Positions 47,110-60,447 are shown, counted from the stretch's first letter. The stretch is DNA of 64,000 nucleotides from Pomphorhynchus laevis (GCA_012934845.2 WNNJ02002110.1:1-64000); one strand, 5' to 3'. The notes: a model not told the origin generated them from the letters alone. A program made the numbers and translations.

Positions 47110-47340
47110 ACTAAAGCAGCCAGCCTAGTGGATGTAATGTTGGAAGCGCGATGCAGAATCCTGTGTTCGAACCGAATAACACCAGTGCACGGTAATACGA
47201 GTCGAAATGTTAAATGTAGGTCTGGGGCAGCAGCTGATGATACCCACCTAGGCTGATTAGTAGCGTCCTGCTGTATCAAGAATAAGAACAATACATGTGA
47301 GGATAATATTGTGCCACAACCAGAAAAATTATTAGACAGC
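47110..47340 (+). repeat. tRNA-derived SINE-like element
   Basis: The head CAGCCTAGTGGATGTAATG resembles a polymerase III A box region. GTTCGAACC at 47165-47173 fits the B box consensus, ~40 nt downstream as in tRNA genes. The ~140-bp body is shared with the copy at 46786. Acceptor-arm pairing was not demonstrated, so the tRNA origin is an inference from the boxes and spacing. Confidence 0.5.
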
Positions 47341-47345
47341 AATAT

Positions 47346-48507
47346 TGGAAAATCGATTATTGATCAATAGCTCAAATAAAAAATTCTTATCGCTTAAATT
47401 TGCCTTTTTATTTTAAAATCTTCAGTTAGGAATCAAGTGTTAAATTCTAACAAGCCATTAGAATATAATTTTAACCTATGCGAAATGAAAATTAATTAGA
47501 AATCAAGAACAAAGTTTATAATACCCTGATAATTTTTCCAATATAATGTAATTTCTATTTTCGCAAAAGTTAAATAAATTTATTTTAATAAAAACTATTT
47601 TAACACTTTCGTCAAAAATACTTTAGATTGTAATTTTGAAAAAATATGGCCAAATAAATGAATATAAATAAATAAATATAAATAAGATTAAATAAAAAAA
47701 TAATAATATAAAATTAAAAATATAAATAATAATAAATATAAATGAATACAAATAAATATAATTATATATTGTAATACATTTAATATATTAAATGTATTAA
47801 AATTAAATATATTATATTATAAAATAGGTATAATACATTCATAATTATAAATTATATATTTAAATTAAATATTATATAAATTATATTTTATTCCATTTTA
47901 TTGAATAAAGATTTGTACAATTTTTAACAAAAGCTCCAAATTCATGTTTTTGCTAAATGTTACATATTTTTATTATGTAATCATAAAAATTACATAATAA
48001 AAATACCAAAAATTATAATTCAACGTAATAATATGTGATATAACTATTCCACTTTGAGTTCTAACCGAAATTAAAATGTCAAAGTTGGAAACTCACAACT
48101 TGTAAGTTTGAATTCGAAATTTAAACTAAAAATCTACAAATTCAACTGTAAAATTTGTAATTTAATTATAAAACATTTTGGACTACAATGATTTATTCAT
48201 ATAAATAAATAAAGTTTCAAGCATTCTTGACACATGCGACTTAATAAAATATTAATTTTTTTTTCATATTACAAAATCGTCTTATCTTGATATTATTCGC
48301 TATTAACGAATGGTATCGTTTATTTCCATTCCGATTTTAGTTTAGAGTTGCTTATTCTCAATTACAATAAGTTGATTGGTAAACTTTTTTATAATATGCG
48401 CTGTGACGTATTATAAAAAGCCACTTCGCTTTAGTTTTGTCTCAGTGAAAACTACTTTTTTCTCAGTGAAAACTACCGCTGAAATATTGATATATTAATA
48501 AATATAT

Positions 48508-48511
<4 letters not shown>
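47346..48511. other. AT-rich, no gene seen
   Basis: Contains a perfect 17-bp foldback (47965-47981/47989-48005, 7-nt loop) and TAAATATAAATAA-type low-complexity DNA at 47650-47890. A direct repeat of TCTCAGTGAAAACTAC lies at ~48440-48476. Confidence 0.5.

Positions 48512-48587
<76 letters not shown>
48512..48587. repeat. (AT)n microsatellite
   Basis: About 38 uninterrupted AT units, followed by two GATAATAGT units. Confidence 0.95.
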
Positions 48588-48589
<2 letters not shown>

Positions 48590-51500
48590 ATAATAGTGAT
48601 AATAGTGATATATTGCTTCGTAATCTAGATATCGGTAAATAAATAAATATTTAAGGTCTTGATCAATTTTGTCATTTTTTACGGTGAGCCTTTAGAATCT
48701 TATATTAGCAGTATTTATTCAGACATGCTCCTGACTTTAAGATAGTCTTTTACACACAACATCTAGATCAAAAAGCCCCGAAGAAAGCATTCTAATGCAC
48801 CCTCATTTAATAAAATAATAGATTTTTTCATCTTTTAAAGGTGCACTATTACACTTCAGGATCATGATTTTAACATGATCGTTAGATATGGTCTTCAAGC
48901 AATATGGTTAGACTTAAGAGAAAACAATTTTAGTGCAATTGGATTTTCACATATACCGGAATATTGCCAAAAGGTTGAGTTATTCAATATTGAATACTTT
49001 GGGTTGTGAGCATATACTACACAAGTTTTCACTCAAAACACATGGAGATCTGGATCTTTCTTAGAACGGCTTTTAACATGGCGTGTTTCAACACAAGGCT
49101 ATCATAGAAGATATTGTTGGATAAAACTGTAATGTCATGATCGATCATTCTTGCTTACACCCAAAAACCCTTTTCTTAAAAGAGATCACCTTTGCAAAAA
49201 TAATTGCATAACTTTAATTTAATGATTCACCTAATAATAAAAAAATTGCTATGGGCTTTTTTAAAAATTCAATTATAGCACAGTAAAATAAGCACAAATT
49301 ATATTTATATTAATTCTACTCTGCACATCTAAATCAGATCAATATTTCAAAATATTTCAAATTTTAGACTTTTTGCAAAACTAAATCTGAATCAGTTAAA
49401 TTGCGTAAATTTTAACGATAAAACTATAACTTAACTATAATCTATAAACTATCAAATACGGAATAATTTTATAGTTTTGTATCATGGAGTTGATTGATAT
49501 ATGGACTATAAATAATTAACTCAATATTTTCACTTATCGCGTCACCACTTATCGCGTCATATTTAAAATAACTTAAAAACATAACGTTTCAATACAATAA
49601 TAAATTTAGTAACGAGATACAACTTATTCGAAATTGATGGTAAATTCAATATTAAAATGTCGATGCAAATATAACACGACTCTTAAATTTACCAAATATT
49701 TTTCTTTACTCAATATTATCTTTATTAATATTATATTAATATTAATAAATATAATATAATATAAATATTATAATTTTATCAATATTATCTCAAACTGAGT
49801 CATATCGACATTTTTCAAATTACGAAAATACGAAGACATGCCAACCAAGCTCAAGAATCACCAGGGCACTCGTTCATTTATACAGACTTAAAAGTGACTA
49901 TTTTATTATAGTTTTGCTTTTTATTAGATTAATGTTCAAGATAATGAAATTTAGTGACAGTTGTTTTTGCGGTTTTTAGCGAAAAACTGTATAGCAGACA
50001 CATTTGATTTGTACTGTCATGTTATCTAGCTGTTTAAACTGTAGTTATCTAATAAAATCATCACAGGCTTTGACGTATTTTTCAAGATTTTTACAATTAT
50101 ATATCGGATATTCTCACTATATATATTTGATTTTCTCTCAGAAAAGCAGTTTTTTTTTGTAAATTCAGAAGAGACAAAAAATAACCAAGAAAAAGGTAAA
50201 TTGGTGTTTCAATGAAAATTTTGGGGTTTTCTTATCATTGCAAATAATAAATATTAAAGTTAAGAATATGCGTATAATGCCTCATTGATATCTCACAACT
50301 AACTTTGATGAAAGTAAATCATGATTGTCGCTAACAAAACAACCAAAAATTAAGCATAAAATATATAGATTTCAATTAATACAGAAAACAATGTTATAAA
50401 AATAAATATCAAAATCATAATAACCATTCGATAGTATTTTGGACAAATTAATGATTAATCCATTTAAAATCATTAATAAATGGTTTTAAATGTTTAAATG
50501 AATAAACTATAAAGTTAAATAATTTGCAAGCTGATTTTTACATTATTAAAATATCACATCCCCTAAAAATAGAAAGCTTTAAGAAAATCGTGTTTTCTGT
50601 TAAATTTAAATGCAATATTAGACCGCAATATCACTTGGCTAAACACACAGGGTATTTACATTCATCTAAAACAAATTTGGTTAGTTAAAATTGAAATCAA
50701 TTTAGTTTTCCAAGTTTCGTAGAAAATAATTCTTTATACTTAGTACGAATAGATAGTAAATAATATTTTTGAAATTAATTTTATATACCGACAACACAAC
50801 TAAAATACAAGATATTTTTACTTTGTAATTTTTAATTAATCAAATATTTATTTAATCTTAATATAAATGATTAAATATATAGAATGCATACATCAAAATA
50901 CCTTTTTATTTGATATATTTTATGATATATATTTGTTATATATATTTATATATAATAAATATATAAATAATTATTTATATATTTAATAATTATTTATAAT
51001 TATTTATAAATATTTTTTTATTAAAGCAATTACAAATAAATTGGTTACCCGCAAATGGGTCCTGTGTATTAATATTAGATAGCAATGTTGAAATTGTCAA
51101 GATAGTTGAGTGGGTTTTGCAAAAGGGCGCTATTTATAAATAATAATATATTAATATTAATATTAAAGTGATGACTTCATTAAGTTCAATAATCATTAGA
51201 TTAAGTGATCAGGTTAAGCGTTTTAGTTAAGTGATCTAAAGTTAGAGGAGCCAAAATATATTTTGATGATTTTCAATAATATTTTGACGTATGAACTTTG
51301 TAAAATTCTATATTTTTTATTAAATTAAATAACATTGTTTTTTATTTTTTCGAAACAATTTTATTTAATAACCTGTTTAATTTAATAAATTTATTTTTAC
51401 GTTTTATTAATATTCAATTGTCCTCTTGTCACTGTTGTTAAATATGAACGCATTGAACAATCAGTACATTTGATTACCAAATATACTGATTGTTCAATGC

Positions 51501-52790
51501 GAACCATTAATTAGGTAATTCTTCCAATTGCCTAATTCCAGTGTCTATTGCACGGTACCCCAACGGAGTATCAGTTTTCATTATTACAATCTCGCAGTAC
51601 AAGATTACTTGATGTTTTCCTTGTTAACATAGGCAAAAACAGCATACAAAATCGTTGGAATTGTCGTGATTGTGGTGGTGGACACTTCTGGCATCTTACA
51701 GAATAAATAGAGCAGATAAGTCTTATTAGACATGCGCACATAAACGATATTCTCATTTCGATCTTCCAGCACATTCTATATTTAAAGCACACATTCCACA
51801 TTGTGCACCTTGTCTGCAAGTCAGTTTTTAGGAAAACAACCGAAGGGTATTATAAAGTATTCCATATATGCCAATAAATGCATCTAGTAAGTTCATGTGC
51901 TTTTCTTAAATCGAAACGAGATTGCATCGGCCTTCTAACCTCATTTCCATCTGTGCTTATTCATCCTTGCAACTTTTTCTAAATATGCACTCTTACTGAA
52001 ATGACATCAAGAACACTAAAAATTGGCTTAGACAAAAATGATTGATTAAATTTCGATTGTCCTGAATTCCACGCTTGTCACATCTATACACATGCCATTG
52101 CTTTTGTTTCCGGATCACGTAGAGTTGTGTGCAAACACACTTCTATGCAGAGTACAATTTTTGTTTAACATCCAAGTTACTTTAAATCGAAATTTATGTT
52201 CTTGAGAACAGAGTTACAAGGTAATCAATTAATTGTGCAATCATCAATTCTACTTAATAGTATAAGTCAATTGATCCAATTGACTTTATTTAAGTAGATA
52301 TTTTTAATTTAAATTTTAATTATTTTCATCGCTTATTACATGTTAGGGACTACTAAGTTTAATTTAGTGTTTAATAATATACTGGTAAGTTTTCATGAAT
52401 CAATTGATGAGAGAAGACTTGCACAAAGAAAAAAGCTAATTTTAGTTATAAACCATTAACTGTATTGATGTAATAGAATTAAGAACACCATAACTTTGCT
52501 TAAATATATCGAGACAATTAAGTTATATTCGCATCAAACAAAATAAGATTTCCGTGAGTTACCGATACTGTATTTTTATATCTGACAAAATATCATTCTT
52601 ATGGGAATATTAAAAATTTGTATGTCATAAAGTGAATAAGATCCCAAAACGATAAGAATATGAATCTTACGGTATATAATAATTATACTATTAAGAATTT
52701 TTAAAATTTATAAAAATTAATATCAAATACTTATTTTTCAGATTAATTCATCCGGAAATATTACTGTAATTGTATTTAATATATTTTTAA
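48588..52790. other. AT-rich, no gene recognised
   Basis: Six-frame reading gives only short ORFs without motifs. One strong foldback is at 51449-51471/51479-51501 (22 of 23 paired, 7-nt loop). No splice-flanked coding exon could be supported. Confidence 0.5.
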
Positions 52791-53560
52791 GTGAATTGAC
52801 TAATAAATTAAAAAATGCTAAATATATATTAGATAATAAATAATAAATAAAATAATTATAAATAATTATTGTATAAAATTTTATAAAATTTATATCAAAT
52901 TAAAATTTAAAATTGGAATTTATAATAAAAGTCAAGTTTTATGAATCGACTAATAAATAACATGCGATGTATCAGAATAAGTATTAGAGGCTATCAGTAG
53001 TAACTGCTATGATATCAGATTTCAGCCGATATTCCTAAATCCAACATACCAGCGGAGCCAAATAAATCCTAATGATGTATTTATTCTAATAAAATTTGAT
53101 TATTTAGTGAATCTTATTCTAATATAAATTATATTAGATATAATTAGATATATTTTAGATATAATATATTATTATATTCATTTATGTAATATATATTATA
53201 TAATATTATACGGTACGCGTAAATGCTCATGCAAAAATATGTTTCTTGTAAATTTAAATATGTCATCTTTACGATATAAATTAGAAGTAGTTTTAATTGA
53301 TGTTAATTTAATGTTCATATCTAGATATACACCTTCTTTATCATTAATATTGGTTTTGTTAAGAATAAGGCTTTTTGGATAAATGTGCTCACTAATTGAA
53401 TAAAAATTATTAGAATTAAATACACATATATCATCATTGTATAGAAACATATATTTCATATATTTATATTGTTTAGATTTAGTTTTTACACAGTTATGAA
53501 CAAATCCATAAACTATAAAGCTTAAAAATAAGTCAGCTATAATTGGGAATTCTATTAGCT
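52791..53560 (-). repeat. Penelope-like 3' end with RT relic (copy F)
   Basis: Minus strand: RT core relic at 53560-53196 with LYNDDICVFNSNNFYSI (YIDD box now YNDD), LILNKTNINDKEGVYLDMN and FKFTRNIFLHEHLRVPYN. Then the structured module at 53127-52968 and tail words to ~52800. The box substitution would affect polymerase function. Confidence 0.6.
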
Positions 53561-55420
53561 ATCATTGGAACACTTTTCATTTGTCTAAATATACATGCCC
53601 CTACTTTTAAATAATTTTGATTTATACCTTTTTTGTGTAATATCATTACAAATTGTTGCAATTCTTAAAATTTCATTATTTAATGTATTATATTTTATAT
53701 TATATGGTATGCATGAATGCTCATGCAAAAATATGTTTCTTGTAAATTTAAATGTCATCTTTACGATATAAATTAATAGTAGTTTTAGTTAATGTTAATT
53801 TAATGTTCATATCTAGATATACACCTTCTTTATCATCAATAAAGAAGTTTTATTGATGGTTTTGTTAAGAATAAGGCTTTCTGTCATCTTTACGATAATT
53901 TAATGTTCATATATTCCTTATAAATATTTGTTTTATCAAATTAGTTTTATTAAGGATAAGGCTGCCCGAGTAAATTTGTTCACTTATTGGATAAAAATTT
54001 TTAGTGTTAAATACACATATATATTAATATATCGAAACATATTTCATATCTTTATAAAGTTTAGATTTTTTTTACAAGTTATGAACAAATTCATATTCTA
54101 TAAAGTTTAACAATAAGTCAGCTATAATTGGGCTACTACTATACATTGGAGCACCTTTTATTTGTCTAAATATAGATATCCCTACTATTAAGTAATTTTA
54201 ATTTATCAAAATATTTAAGGATTTTAATTTACGGATTGATGGTTTAATTTTTGTTAGATAAGCGTTATAGTTATTATAACATATATATGTATATCCTTTT
54301 CTGAATATAAGATTAATTAATTTTACTAACGCTTCTTTAATACCTGCTTAATCTAGATATGTATAAAGCGTACTAAAATCCTACGTATTTATATTCTGAA
54401 ATTTTTTTTGTGAATTCTAAAATAAGAATTCAGTTATGAACAAATTCATATTCTATAAAGCTAAAAAATAAGTCAGCTATAATTGAGCTATTATTACCTT
54501 CAATTGGAACACCTTTTACTATGTAAATATAGATGTCCCTACTTTTAAATAGCTTTGATTTATCAAAATATTTAAGGATTCTATTAATTCAATTTTATCC
54601 ATATATGTGGATAAAATTTTATCCATATATTTATATTTACTTAATGGTTTAATTTTTGTTTGAATTGCGTTATAGTTATTATAACATATATATGTATATC
54701 TTTTTCTGAATATAAGATTAATTAATTTTTCTAAGAAGTATCAAAAAATTTAATAAATTTATGTTTTTGGACGGCATTAACAACCATGCTTATTCGACTC
54801 TATCAAATTCTTTGAATGATGGATCGTGTTCAAGCCATTAATCATGTAGAATTTACACACTTTTCTCATTTAATAGTTTTTCAACTTGGATAGCTCCATA
54901 TAGTTTCCCGTAGTTAATTGTTTAAAATCTATACTATTCACATCATCTCCCGGTAAAATTAGAAACTCAACAATTTCTGCATAATCTCCTATTGTTGCAA
55001 GTTGTATCGCTCCTTGCAATATTTTTCTAACGCTTCTTTAATATCTGCTAAATTTGATTTGTATAAAGCGTACTAAAATCGTAAGTATTTATATTTTGAA
55101 AATTTAATTTTTTTGTGCTCTATTAATTCTTTGTGAAATTGATACTGAAATAGTTTTCTATACTTGTATTTATTTCGGTTACCTTACAATATTTTTTTGA
55201 ACATTATTTTGAACCTTTATTTGAATGTTTCTAATATCTTCGTTACAAATGGGTCTTTACTGTCGTAAAGACAGTTATTACAATAACTGTCTATTATTCA
55301 ACTTGACCATTCATAATCGTTAATTAATCTTTGATTTATTGAACAAATGATATTTTTAGAAAAACTTATCTTTACAAAGGGATATGATCTTCAAGTTGTT
55401 TTAGTATTTCTAATTGCTCA
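53561..55420 (-). repeat. Stacked Penelope-like RT relics
   Basis: Pieces of the same RT segment recur on the minus strand at ~53640-53870, 53880-54210 and 54420-54720 (each with the inverted words for FIEYEFVHNC- and LFLSF-like residues, CAAATTCATATTCTATAAAG and AAGTCAGCTATAATTG). More upstream coding relic may extend to ~55400. Short exact foldbacks interrupt them at 53833, 54593 and 55267. Too decayed for a protein reading. Confidence 0.5.
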
Positions 55421-56950
55421 CATATGCATATCTTTTTTATCATATCTTTTTATTATATTTCATTTTTATTATAAATGTTAATAACATTATTTATTAACCT
55501 AACATTTTTCCAGACAACCTATAATATAAATAGTATTTTAGTATTATAGTATTTTATATTACAATAACTTTCTATTATACAACTTTACCCATCATATTCG
55601 TTAATTAATCTGTGATTTATTGAACAAATGATATCTTTAGAAAAACTTTTTATATTTACATAAAAATCTTTTTGCTTTATCTTTATACATTCATTAATGA
55701 ATTAAAAAAATGATCTCAATGATCTAATAAATAAATGAAATAAAAATTTGGTTTATTAATTAATTTGGTTTATTTATTCGGGCATTTATTAATATCATTT
55801 TTTTAATTCTATTTTTACCTGCTCGATAAATTACCTGATCAAGTAGCAACTGTTTTTAATCTACACATTTTTTTGTAAAATTTACAAATATTACAAATGA
55901 GCTTCAAAGTGTTGACAAAATTTGCTTGATTGAAACAAAGGATTATGTATTATAATATCTAAATTTGACTAAATCTCTCTTTATAAATTTTGAATTTATA
56001 AAAATTTTTGTTGTAAGATCGTTGCAAAATTTTAGATTTTATTTTGTTTTACCTTAATATTTTTATAATAATATTTTTAAATTAATATTCAACAACAATT
56101 TATTGAAAGTAACTTCATTTTTTTAATTTATCGCGACTAAATTATTTAACGAAAACAAACTTAGCACATTTTAGTATTCGTTGTAAAATATTCTTTCAAT
56201 AAATGGTATGTCTACTGTGCGATTTTAGCCGTAGTAATCTCGAATTGTATATTCTGTTGTTAATGGGATCTTTTTATAATAAAGGATCGAAATTTCTTTA
56301 TAAAGTTGTTTAAATGTTTAGCACAATAAATTCGTGAAAGAATATCAATTTTCATACCGACACTTTAATTTTTTCAAAATACTGCAGTTGAAAACTAGTC
56401 TTGTTTCAAACTATAAAAGCATTTGTTTCGCTCCTAAGTTACTTTGAACAGAATGTGGACGTTGAAGAGATTACTTGGTTATGTGAAAATATAATTACCC
56501 AGTGTGTTTTGTTTTTCTAAATGGAGCGAAATATATAAATGTCAATTATACATACATGACTTGTAATTATTTTAATAGTTTCCCTTTACTTGTTATTTTG
56601 TGGATACCTCGTTTTTTGACTTTTTTGCTTCTACGCATTTGGAATACAAATTTCTTCTAAAGTTTCCTATGCTTATTTTCCACTTTTTAATTAGTTTTTA
56701 ACTTCAGAGACCGAACAACATCCTTCTTACGAGAATAAAAAGCCGAAGAAAATTTGTTTAATCCTCAATATCCCAATAGTGCTGCGGCGACAATAGCGAA
56801 CAGTTTAGATACTAGTGCAAATTGTCTGAAATGGATCTTACAATTGAGATTGCACAAATTTTGAATTTTCTTTGTGCAGATAGTTTACCGACTTTTTAAA
56901 GACGCTTTTTTTGGCTGGCAGTTACTGAAAGCGTTAGTGTTCTTGTAAAT
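55421..56950. other. AT-rich, probable upstream region of the Ig gene
   Basis: No coding motif seen. A possible remnant of the Penelope-like N-terminal region lies at ~55500-55740. The ~500 bases before 57001 have higher complexity than the repeats to the left and probably hold the promoter and 5' UTR of the Ig gene, though no specific element could be identified. Confidence 0.35.
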
Positions 56951-57000
56951 TACGGATATTTGTTTCTTTCTTAATCGCGTTGAATGGCAATATTTGGAAT

Positions 57001-57216
57001 ATGCTTAAATTTTGCGGATATTTTCTGATGATCATCGGTGTTATATCATTTAATAGCATTAAAGGTAGTTGTGCAAATTTAAACTATCCTTGTAGTGCCG
57101 TTAAGCTAAATGACGAGTTTACTAAATCTACAACCCTAAATAACACGGAAGACATTCGCTGTCGACAAGGACAAAATATTCAGCTTGTCTGTGAAACAAA
57201 TAAGACCAAAAACAGA
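57001..57216 (+). CDS. Exon 1 of a secreted/surface immunoglobulin-domain protein
   Basis: ATG at 57001 begins a signal peptide (MLKFCGYFLMIIGVISF then NSIKGSC), giving 72 codons up to a splice donor AACAGA|GTAAGA after 57216 (phase 0). The mature part contains CRQGQNIQLVCETNKTKN, the pattern of an Ig-fold B strand (G-x-x-I-x-L-x-C) with its disulfide Cys. There are possible N-glycosylation sites in NNT and NKT. The frame stays open for 195 nt past the donor, but that extension is Cys/Tyr-rich noise. Such proteins act outside the cell in adhesion or recognition. The partner second-half Ig exon is at 59.73 kb; a connecting exon with the conserved Trp was not found. Confidence 0.6.
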
Positions 57217-59725
57217 GTAAGATTGTTTTGCTGTTGCTCTTTCAATATATTTACACATTATTATTGTAAATGTGATAATAGATTGCTAATAAATTATATT
57301 GTATTATATTGTATTCATGATACGATAAACCTTTGTGATATACTTTTACAAAGAATATCAATTGCAAATGTGATATACTTTAGATATAATTTTTATACTC
57401 GACATGTATAGCTGAGGATGTTAGTATATATTGAATAATTAATAATTAATTGAAAATTAATTTTTTTTTAAAAATTAATTATATTTTTACAAAATTACAA
57501 ATTTTACAAATTTTTTAACTATTAGGATACGTGATTAAAACTAATTATAAGGTATTCAGATTATCAGATATTTTCAGATATTTTTTGGGAATGAAAGCGC
57601 GACGAAATGGATTCCCAAATTGTACCGTGATTAAATGAAAAGCGACAAGTGGATGAAAAGTTACGATATTGTATGACGAAATTAGCGAAATTGATTTTTA
57701 TCCAAACAATTTGATAATAATATTAATGCATATATTAAGAATATATACTTAATAAATCATTGCATATTCTACAAAATAAATAATTCGCAAAACTTTGTTA
57801 TTTATTATTACATTTAATGTTTATTAAATGTTATTACATTTAATGTAATGATAGCATTTTTATATAAACGTGTGTATAATGTTTATAAAACGTGTGCTTA
57901 TGCATATGTTATTATAGGTATTTTTGGATCATCATTAATTTGGTTTCTTCGGATTAATGTTTTAATCAAAAAAAATAATTTTTTAACAAATTTGTTAAAT
58001 ATTTGTTGTGTATTTATAATATAAATATACAACATAATTTGTTATATATTTATATAAAATAATATATATGAATATAAATATATTTATATAATATAAACTC
58101 TAATTTTTTGTTAGTCATTTTTATATTTAAGTTTCTTACACATAGAAAATAATTTAATCGTTTTGCAAAATCTACTTTTGAAAACGTAAAATACATTTTA
58201 GAATTTAACGTTTTTGCATATGGCTCACACTATCTACATTTTACTTAATTATCGCACATTAACATGGTATAATGGATAGTATAAGTAGTGGTGAAGATCA
58301 CTATTTCATTGCGGTCCTTCTAAATTTCCAATAGCGTTTATGCTATTAATTTCCTCATGGAGATCAAAACTTCAGATATCAAAGCACTATTCCCGTGATT
58401 TATCTAAACATTGCTGGAATTAGCTATACAGTGTATTCAATCATTGGATACTGTCGTTGTTTAATAAATTTGACAGCCACGTCAATGTGACATATTGTTT
58501 TATCTCCTCTCCTCATTCTTCATTCTAAAATAAATTGTACGGTTTTTAATTATTTTCTTGAAGTATATGGCACGCATTTGATGAGGCAAATTGTGTAAAA
58601 TACAGGAATACTATTTTATCAGTTATCTGATTTCAAACACTAAATTAGCTTATGTCCACTGAGAATTTTACCATTAAATTAATAAATTTCCTCTATAGTT
58701 TTCAAAATCTTCCTTCAATTTGATACAAATAATTTATGATTAACACAGCATTAATGCAATTAAAGCTGCGAGATTTTACTGTATTAATAGTTTAAGCTGT
58801 GAGCAAAAGAAATACAAGAGAATAGTATATCGCAACGTTAATTGCCTTCTCATACAAATAAAAATCATTGTGTCCAAATAAATCTAATTTCGTGTCAAAT
58901 ATCACAAAATTATTGTGCTATTATTAGATTTAGGGTTGATTTATTAATTAACCCTCCAAATTCATTTAGATCAAATCAAGTTAATTAATTTAATTAATAT
59001 TTATCAAATAGAGATATATTAATATTTATCAAATAGAGATATAATCAAATATTATATAATCAAATATTTACTATGTTTAAATTTTTTTCAATTTACAAAA
59101 ATATCACAAAAAAAATATCAATTTTATTGAATTTTAACGCTTTTATTGAGTTTTAATTCATTTTTATCAATTTTTTTAATTTAGTGAAATCAATATGTAA
59201 TTGGTACCAAATTGTATCAATAAATTGTATTTTGATAATTTGGAAATAATTATTGACGATTTCGATTGTCAAGGGTTTGGAACGGTATTTGTACAATCGG
59301 ATGCCCTCCCAAACATCAACCCTCCTCCTTTCTCAGCCGGCTCCGGACTGGCCTTGGCAGTTAATTATTCTACAATAATTGCATTATTGTAGAATGTTAT
59401 TTTAAAGACATTTTTAAATCAAATTGAATGTTACTAATATGATATCAAATCTAATTTGTATAATATTAGATATAATATATGAATAATAGATTAGATATAT
59501 TTATATATTATATAAAAATATTAATATATACTAATTATATCTCATATAATATTAGAGATATTATCATATATTATTGTATATCTCACTCTTTTTACGTAAT
59601 TAGTAATTTGAATTACAGTTTACTTAATTGAATCCATTAAAGCTGTTAAAAATGAAAGTAATTGTCATAATAATTTAATAATAAAAATACAATTAAACTT
59701 TTTAACTTTAAAAACCATTCTAAAG
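57217..59725 (+). other. Intron(s) of the Ig gene, connecting exon not located
   Basis: Low-complexity AT-rich DNA. Within it, 59186-59395 is less AT-rich and follows a pyrimidine tract ending in TTTAATTTAG. It could read ICNWYQI (a Trp-containing strand C) but only in a frame that does not fit exon 1 phase 0. A perfect 13-bp foldback lies at 59367-59379/59383-59395. Confidence 0.35.
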
Positions 59726-59912
59726 GTCGATTTTCGTTATAATAATAACATTATCGCAAGCAATCGTAAACCATTCGACTATAAATACAAATTGGAGGAA
59801 ATTTATCGTTTATGGCAACTGGAAATTCGAGATGTGACTATTTCCGATGCTGGTATATATCAATGCATTATCAACGGTGAAGTTAGCAAAACTTACAAAG
59901 TTATTGTATTCG
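59726..59912 (+). CDS. Exon encoding the second half of an Ig V/I-type domain
   Basis: Bounded by a possible acceptor (CATTCTAAAG|GTCG) and a strong donor (TATTCG|GTGAGT). The 62-codon reading has VDFRYNNNIIASNRKPF, YRLWQLEIRDVTISDAG, IYQCIINGEVSKT and YKVIVFG. The run W-x-L-x-I-x-x-V-x-x-x-D-A-G-x-Y-x-C is the hallmark E-F strand signature of V/I-set Ig domains, with the second disulfide Cys. The YKVIV strand G ends the domain right at the exon border (phase 1), as is usual for Ig exons. It shares strand and plausible spacing with exon 1 at 57.0 kb. The resemblance is to invertebrate Ig cell-surface proteins; no orthologue can be named. Confidence 0.75.
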
Positions 59913-60150
59913 GTGAGTGTATTAAATCTTTTATTTTCCATATGATTAACAAAGTAAGTATCGATTTCAAAGTAAAATACTAATCCACGTTTGACTTTGT
60001 AAGTTATCGCTTAGAATTCATACTATAATACATCAAATAATATAGGATGAATAATCGAAAATTTAGAACTAATAAATTATTTTAGAATTGAAATAATTTC
60101 TATTCAAATATTTTATTTGATGAATAAAAATTTATTTTTCATCAATTTTA
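59913..60150 (+). other. Intron after Ig exon, no feature
   Basis: AT-rich sequence after the donor; nothing recognised. Confidence 0.4.
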
Positions 60151-60447
60151 TTTGATGAGTTGTTTAAATATTTGTCTGATAAAATGCTTACCTGTAAGTT
60201 TATTGGCAAAAGCTTATCTACATCATAATAATCCAAAAAGATTGATCTGGAAGAATCCAGGAAAATTTAATGTACGGAAAATTAATCGATAAAATATTTA
60301 TTCGTTTTAAAATGTTAGAAGCATTTTATTTGTTATATTTGATGAGTTGTTTAAATATTTGTCTATTTGTAAAGTATATACGAGTTTGTATTAAAATGTG
60401 AATATCGTATTATCTCCAAAGTTAATTCCAAGCTAATAAACAAATTA
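60151..60447. repeat. ~275-bp repeat unit, left copy, flanked by 27-bp direct repeats
   Basis: 60177-60447 is repeated with few differences at 61352-61631 (shared words ACCTGTAAGTTTATTGGCAA, TCTGGAAGAATCCAGGAAAA and CGTATTATC.CCAAAGTTAA). The 27-mer beginning TTTGATGAGTTGTTTAAATA occurs at 60151-60177 and 60338-60364. Confidence 0.8.

Noticed and set aside
47020-47342. ORFs on both strands over the SINE-like repeat
   Set aside because: They coincide with the repeat body and are not conserved as protein between its two copies.
51571-51819. Cys-rich minus-strand ORF of 82 residues
   Set aside because: No signal peptide, regular Cys spacing or splice context; composition looks random.
59201-59392. 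63-residue ORF ending at a foldback
   Set aside because: Opens only after an in-frame stop, lacks ATG and fits no Ig strand pattern; kept only as a possible exon scrap.
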